From positions 1 through 7,660 of the forward strand of contig CAADXH010000106.1 in assembly GCA_900752975.1 (NCBI GenBank): a stretch of DNA of 7,660 nucleotides. The letters are read 5' to 3'. This document shows, piece after piece, positions 5,269 through 7,660 of the stretch. A model generated the notes under the pieces. The model was not told the DNA's origin, did no database searches, and saw only the letters and a program-made list of their open reading frames with translations. The position numbers were made by a program, and so were the translations under genes. Origin of the DNA: Bacilli bacterium (GTDB taxonomy: Bacteria > Bacillota_I > Bacilli_A > ML615J-28 > CAG-313). How positions within the stretch are numbered: the first letter of the stretch is position 1; each line of letters begins with the position of its first letter.

Positions 5269-6612
5269 GTGTTTGAACGAAAAATATATAATGATATTAT
5301 TTCATGGTATGAATCCTTAAAAATTAAAAAAAGAGCCTTAATTATTAAAGGATTAAGACAAATTGGCAAAACCACAATTGTTAAAAAATTTTGTGAAGAA
5401 CATTATGAAAATGTTGTATATATTGATTTTATGCATAATTCATCTGTAAAATCATTATTTGATAAAGACTTAAATGTGGACGATTTAATAATTAGCTTAT
5501 CAGCATCTAATTTGGGGTCAAAATTTATTCCATACAAGACAGTAATCATATTTGATGAATTACAAGAGTGTGCAAATGCAAGGTCAGCTATTAAACCATT
5601 TATGGAAGATGGTAGATTTGATATTATTTGTACTGGATCACTTTTAGGACTTAGGGGTTATAACAAGAAGATTTCAAAGGGAGTATCTACTGGATTTGAA
5701 AAAGTTATAACTATGAAACCTATGGATTTTGAAGAATACTTGTGGGCGATAGGCCTTGATAAAACAGTTATTGATTATGTAAAAAAGTGTTTTAATGAAA
5801 AAAATAACGTAATCTCTAATGTCAATGAAAAACTTATGAAATATTTTAAAGAATATCTCTGTGTTGGTGGACTTCCCGATGTGGTTAATGTCTTTAACTT
5901 GACTCATGATCTAGCACAAGTTAGAGAGATTCAACAAAGTATTTTAGAAAGTTATAAAGATGATTTTGGTAAATACCTTAACAAAAATGAGACGCAGGAA
6001 ATTGATTATGTTGAATTGACTAAGATTATGCAAATATATAAATCTATTCCTAATCAGCTAGCTAAAGAAAACAAAAAATTTCAATATAAGTTAGTAGTAA
6101 ATAATGCTAATTCAAGGAGTCATAGTAACGCAATTACTTGGTTAGAAGAATTTGGATTAATATGTAAATGTCATAATTTATTTAATTTGGAACTTCCTCT
6201 TGAAGGTAATAAAGATGACAATACGTTTAAAATATATGTTACGGATACAGGCCTTTTTACAGCAATGTTAGAAGAAGAAACTGTTGATAACATTATTAAT
6301 GGTGATTTAAAAGTGTATAAAGGTGCAATATTTGAAAATATTATTGCGGATGCATTTAACAAAATGAATAAGAGTCTATATTATTATCATAAACAAAGTG
6401 GATTAGAAATTGATTTCGTTACTAGATACAATAATGAGATTACTTTAATTGAAGTAAAATCTAATAATGGAAATGCTAAAGCATTAAAAGAAATATTGAA
6501 TAATAAAAGTAACTATAATGTCAGTAACAATTTTAAACTTGCAGATGCCAATGTTGGTACCACAAATGGAATTAATACGATTCCATTATATATGGCGTTT
6601 TTAATAAAATAA
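5269..6612 (+). CDS. AAA_14/DUF4143 family ATPase
   Basis: This is a 447-residue ATP-binding protein of the common bacterial AAA_14 plus DUF4143 type, whose biological role is not well established. The start is GTG 5269 with AGAGGTG seven bases ahead; an upstream in-frame extension (from 5182) runs through the repeat array and promoter and is rejected. Walker A is GLRQIGKTT (residues 28-36), Walker B is TVIIFDELQE (D96, E97), followed by the sensor-like CTGSLLG. The DUF4143 half has VGGLPDVV (G200-G201), and near the C-terminus QSGLEIDFV (E380, D382) and LIEVKS (E395, K397), the PD-(D/E)XK-like signature usual for the family. Length and motifs look intact. It appears to lead a run of small membrane-protein genes, which begins 20 bases after its stop. 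Confidence 0.92.
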   Translation: MFERKIYNDIISWYESLKIKKRALIIKGLRQIGKTTIVKKFCEEHYENVVYIDFMHNSSVKSLFDKDLNVDDLIISLSASNLGSKFIPYKTVIIFDELQECANARSAIKPFMEDGRFDIICTGSLLGLRGYNKKISKGVSTGFEKVITMKPMDFEEYLWAIGLDKTVIDYVKKCFNEKNNVISNVNEKLMKYFKEYLCVGGLPDVVNVFNLTHDLAQVREIQQSILESYKDDFGKYLNKNETQEIDYVELTKIMQIYKSIPNQLAKENKKFQYKLVVNNANSRSHSNAITWLEEFGLICKCHNLFNLELPLEGNKDDNTFKIYVTDTGLFTAMLEEETVDNIINGDLKVYKGAIFENIIADAFNKMNKSLYYYHKQSGLEIDFVTRYNNEITLIEVKSNNGNAKALKEILNNKSNYNVSNNFKLADANVGTTNGINTIPLYMAFLIK

Positions 6613-6632
6613 AAATAGGAGGGAATATTATA

Positions 6633-6865
6633 ATGACACTAGTAAAATTAGTCTTAATAATTTTAGGATGTGGTGTAGTATTGTGGTATTAGCTATTTTG
6701 ATAAAGGGAATAATCCTTTCCAAACATAAATTTATATGTTCACAGTGCAATAAAGAATTCTATCCTAAATGGTATAAAATGATGTTTGAACAACATTTCA
6801 ACGATTACTATAAAATTAAATGTCCTCATTGTGGAGAAAAGCAATTTAATAGAAGTGGAGATTAA
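6633..6865 (+). pseudogene. Small membrane-anchored zinc-ribbon protein, frameshifted
   Basis: AGGAGGG (6617-6623) precedes ATG 6633, which reads MTLVKLVLIILGCGVVLWY and stops at TAG 6690-6692. One base back, an open frame continues with LAILIKGIILSKHKFICSQC to the stop at 6865. Joined, they give about 77 residues: an N-terminal helix, then CSQC and KCPHCGEK, two CxxC knuckles of a zinc ribbon, with FYPKWYKMMFEQHFNDYYK between. The alternative ATG at 6668 has no usable ribosome site and would lose half the helix, so I favour a one-base deletion between about 6668 and 6690. The function of the family is unknown to me. A sequencing error is possible. Confidence 0.65.
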
Positions 6866-6871
6866 AATAAG

Positions 6872-7132
6872 ATGAAATTATATAATAAAAATGATTTCAA
6901 ATACAATTTAAAGTTAAGTTGTATTTTGAGTATAATTATTTCATTAATATCTGTTTTAATTCGTATTATTAAGTATGCACATTTAAACGAATATGGAGCT
7001 TGGGGTTGGCTTGTTTTATTTGTTTATTGGATTATTTGCTTTTTGATTTCAATAATTGCATTATATGTAATAATTTTTTTAATAACCGTATTTACAAAAA
7101 TTATAAAAGGAAAACTAGAAAATGAAAAATAA
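6872..7132 (+). CDS. Small membrane protein, two to three predicted helices
   Basis: This is an 86-residue protein of unknown function. ATG 6872 lies 6 bases after the previous stop, with GGAG at 6857-6860. Hydrophobic segments are at about residues 15-33 (LSCILSIIISLISVLIRII), 46-64 (WLVLFVYWIICFLISIIAL) and 65-75 (YVIIFLITVFT), followed by a basic and polar tail. The start of the next gene lies inside its 3' end. Membership in the same operon as the ATPase is likely from the spacing. Confidence 0.7.
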   Translation: MKLYNKNDFKYNLKLSCILSIIISLISVLIRIIKYAHLNEYGAWGWLVLFVYWIICFLISIIALYVIIFLITVFTKIIKGKLENEK

Positions 7133-7357
7133 ATATGCTGAAAAGTGGTATATTCGTTTTCTTACAATAGCAATGGATGCAGTATAGCAAGTATTAGTTT
7201 TGTAATTATACTTATGTATTTTTTAATAATTGAAAAATTTTTTAATAAGGTAGTAATTTGTTTTTGTTTAATTATGTGTTTATTTTTTAGTATTGCATCA
7301 CTAATTGCATTTATAAAGTGCAAACATATTAAAAACGATATTGATAAACACAACTAA
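7122..7357 (+). pseudogene. Small membrane protein, probably frameshifted
   Basis: ATG 7122 overlaps the preceding gene by 11 bases and reads MKNKYAEKWYIRFLTIAMDA, then V and TAG at 7185-7187. One base back, the frame is open as SIASISFVIILMYFLIIEKF, then hydrophobic to FIKCKHIKNDIDKHN and TAA at 7355-7357. Together they make a protein of about 78 residues with two helices. The second part alone could start only at a GTG (7145) without a ribosome site. I favour one coupled gene broken by a one-base loss near 7170-7187, but a short real gene beginning at 7145 is possible. Confidence 0.5.
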
Positions 7358-7398
7358 ACTAATATTTATATGTTTTAGTGTAACTAAATAGTTGTGTT
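7347..7398. repeat. 10-bp inverted repeat around the last stop codon
   Basis: AACACAACTA (7347-7356) and TAGTTGTGTT (7389-7398) are exact reverse complements with a 32-base loop that contains a weaker CTAAAC/GTTTTAG pairing. No U tract follows, so it is a weak candidate for a 3' end structure or an element boundary. Confidence 0.4.
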
Positions 7399-7577
7399 GT
7401 TAATTAGTCTTGATATATTTTGTTTATAGTTATGATATAGCACTTTGTTACATCGTAAAGAACTTTTCTTGACTGTAAGAAGTATGTATAAAACGCTTGA
7501 TGAATAGGTGGTTATTCACCTATTTTTTGCAGTTCATTGGACAGTGGATAAGATGAATTTGGAATATGATGAAAATT
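7358..7577. other. Gene-free stretch with a terminator
   Basis: There is no credible coding region here. A poor promoter-like TTGATA (7410-7415) precedes TGATAT (7433-7438). A small imperfect stem at about 7471-7492 (ACTTTTCTT with AAGAAGT) and the terminator at 7503-7528 follow. These could give a roughly 85-base transcript, but the -10 box is weak. The remaining sequence up to the repeat at 7578 shows nothing I can name. Confidence 0.4.
7503..7528 (+). terminator. Rho-independent terminator
   Basis: AATAGGTG (7503-7510) pairs with CACCTATT (7517-7524) around GTTATT, followed by TTTT. It lies about 145 bases after the last small membrane gene and could end that operon or a short separate transcript. 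Confidence 0.75.
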
Positions 7578-7631
7578 TGACGGTTTGTCAATCATCGTGC
7601 ACAAAATTGTGCCCTAGATTAATGGGTTTTG
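7578..7631 (+). repeat. Right copy of the window-flanking inverted repeat
   Basis: TGACGGTTTGTCAATCATCG plus T (7578-7598) and ATGGGTTTTG (7622-7631) match the reverse complement of 18-48. They are separated here by 23 bases that include the small hairpin GCACAA-AA-TTGTGC (7599-7612). A TATAAT follows at 7633-7638 and a weak ribosome-like TAGGAG at 7643-7648, so a gene probably starts to the right of the window. The longer copy may be the ancestral form and the left copy a deletion, or the reverse. Confidence 0.6.
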
Positions 7632-7660
7632 TTATAATTATCTAGGAGTTCAATTGGGGA

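Noticed and set aside
5674..6362. Minus-strand open frames at 5674-5907 and 6171-6362
   Set aside because: They are antisense to the intact ATPase, with no ribosome sites.
7162..7353. Minus-strand open frame
   Set aside because: It is antisense to the small membrane gene, has no ribosome site and is low complexity.
1..7660. Mycoplasma-type code (TGA as Trp)
   Set aside because: TGA ends the gene at 1695-1697 in a coupled ATGA overlap, and Trp is encoded by TGG throughout.

Overview
The window is strongly AT-rich and uses the standard bacterial code (TGA ends a gene at 1695-1697, Trp is TGG). Shine-Dalgarno sites are of the AGGAGG/GGAGGTG type, and the gene families are typical of gut Bacillota (Erysipelotrichia, Bacilli or Clostridia). 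It reads as a worn accessory or mobile island: remnants of a polymorphic toxin, two serine recombinase genes of different types, several hairpins and short repeats, and a chromosomal-style ATPase operon with a decaying tail. Nothing looks like core metabolism. No tRNA, rRNA or CRISPR was seen.

Left part (1-3001). A 5'-truncated RHS/YD-repeat polymorphic toxin gene (about 91-1471, + strand) abuts a perfect 14-bp hairpin. The RHS core motifs are intact, but a one-base insertion in an A run near 1191-1195 breaks the tip domain. Behind it is a compact unit of a small two-helix membrane protein (1485-1697), a membrane-anchored ankyrin-repeat protein (1694-2563) and a 98-residue probable immunity protein (2640-2936), closed by a strong terminator (2963-3001). 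Between the last two genes lies a short open stretch (2557-2640) that reads like the 3' tail of a lost toxin and stops in a TAATG overlap with the 98-residue gene. Together they look like an RHS tip with accumulated immunity genes.

Middle part (3002-5140). A 65-bp inverted-repeat mini-element is followed by a good promoter and short hairpin terminator. Next come the C-terminal half of a large serine recombinase, itself frameshifted (3239-3927), a repeat array (3969-4175) and a terminator. A minus-strand resolvase/invertase gene (4378-4980) is open but carries His in place of an active-site Arg. Upstream of it are candidate TGTC-type recombinase half-sites or an insertion-sequence end.

Right part (5140-7660). 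Three 22-bp repeats at exact 33-bp spacing carry the promoter of a full-length AAA_14/DUF4143 ATPase (5269-6612). Three small membrane-protein genes follow closely. Two of them (6633-6865 and 7122-7357) appear frameshifted. A terminator lies at 7503-7528.

The two ends of the window carry inverted copies of the same roughly 31-bp sequence (18-48 and 7578-7631). Both face outward toward gene starts at or beyond the edges, so the island may sit between two related elements. Four indel-type lesions in one window mean that either decay or base-calling error must be considered. All product calls come from reading motifs by eye, without database searches.
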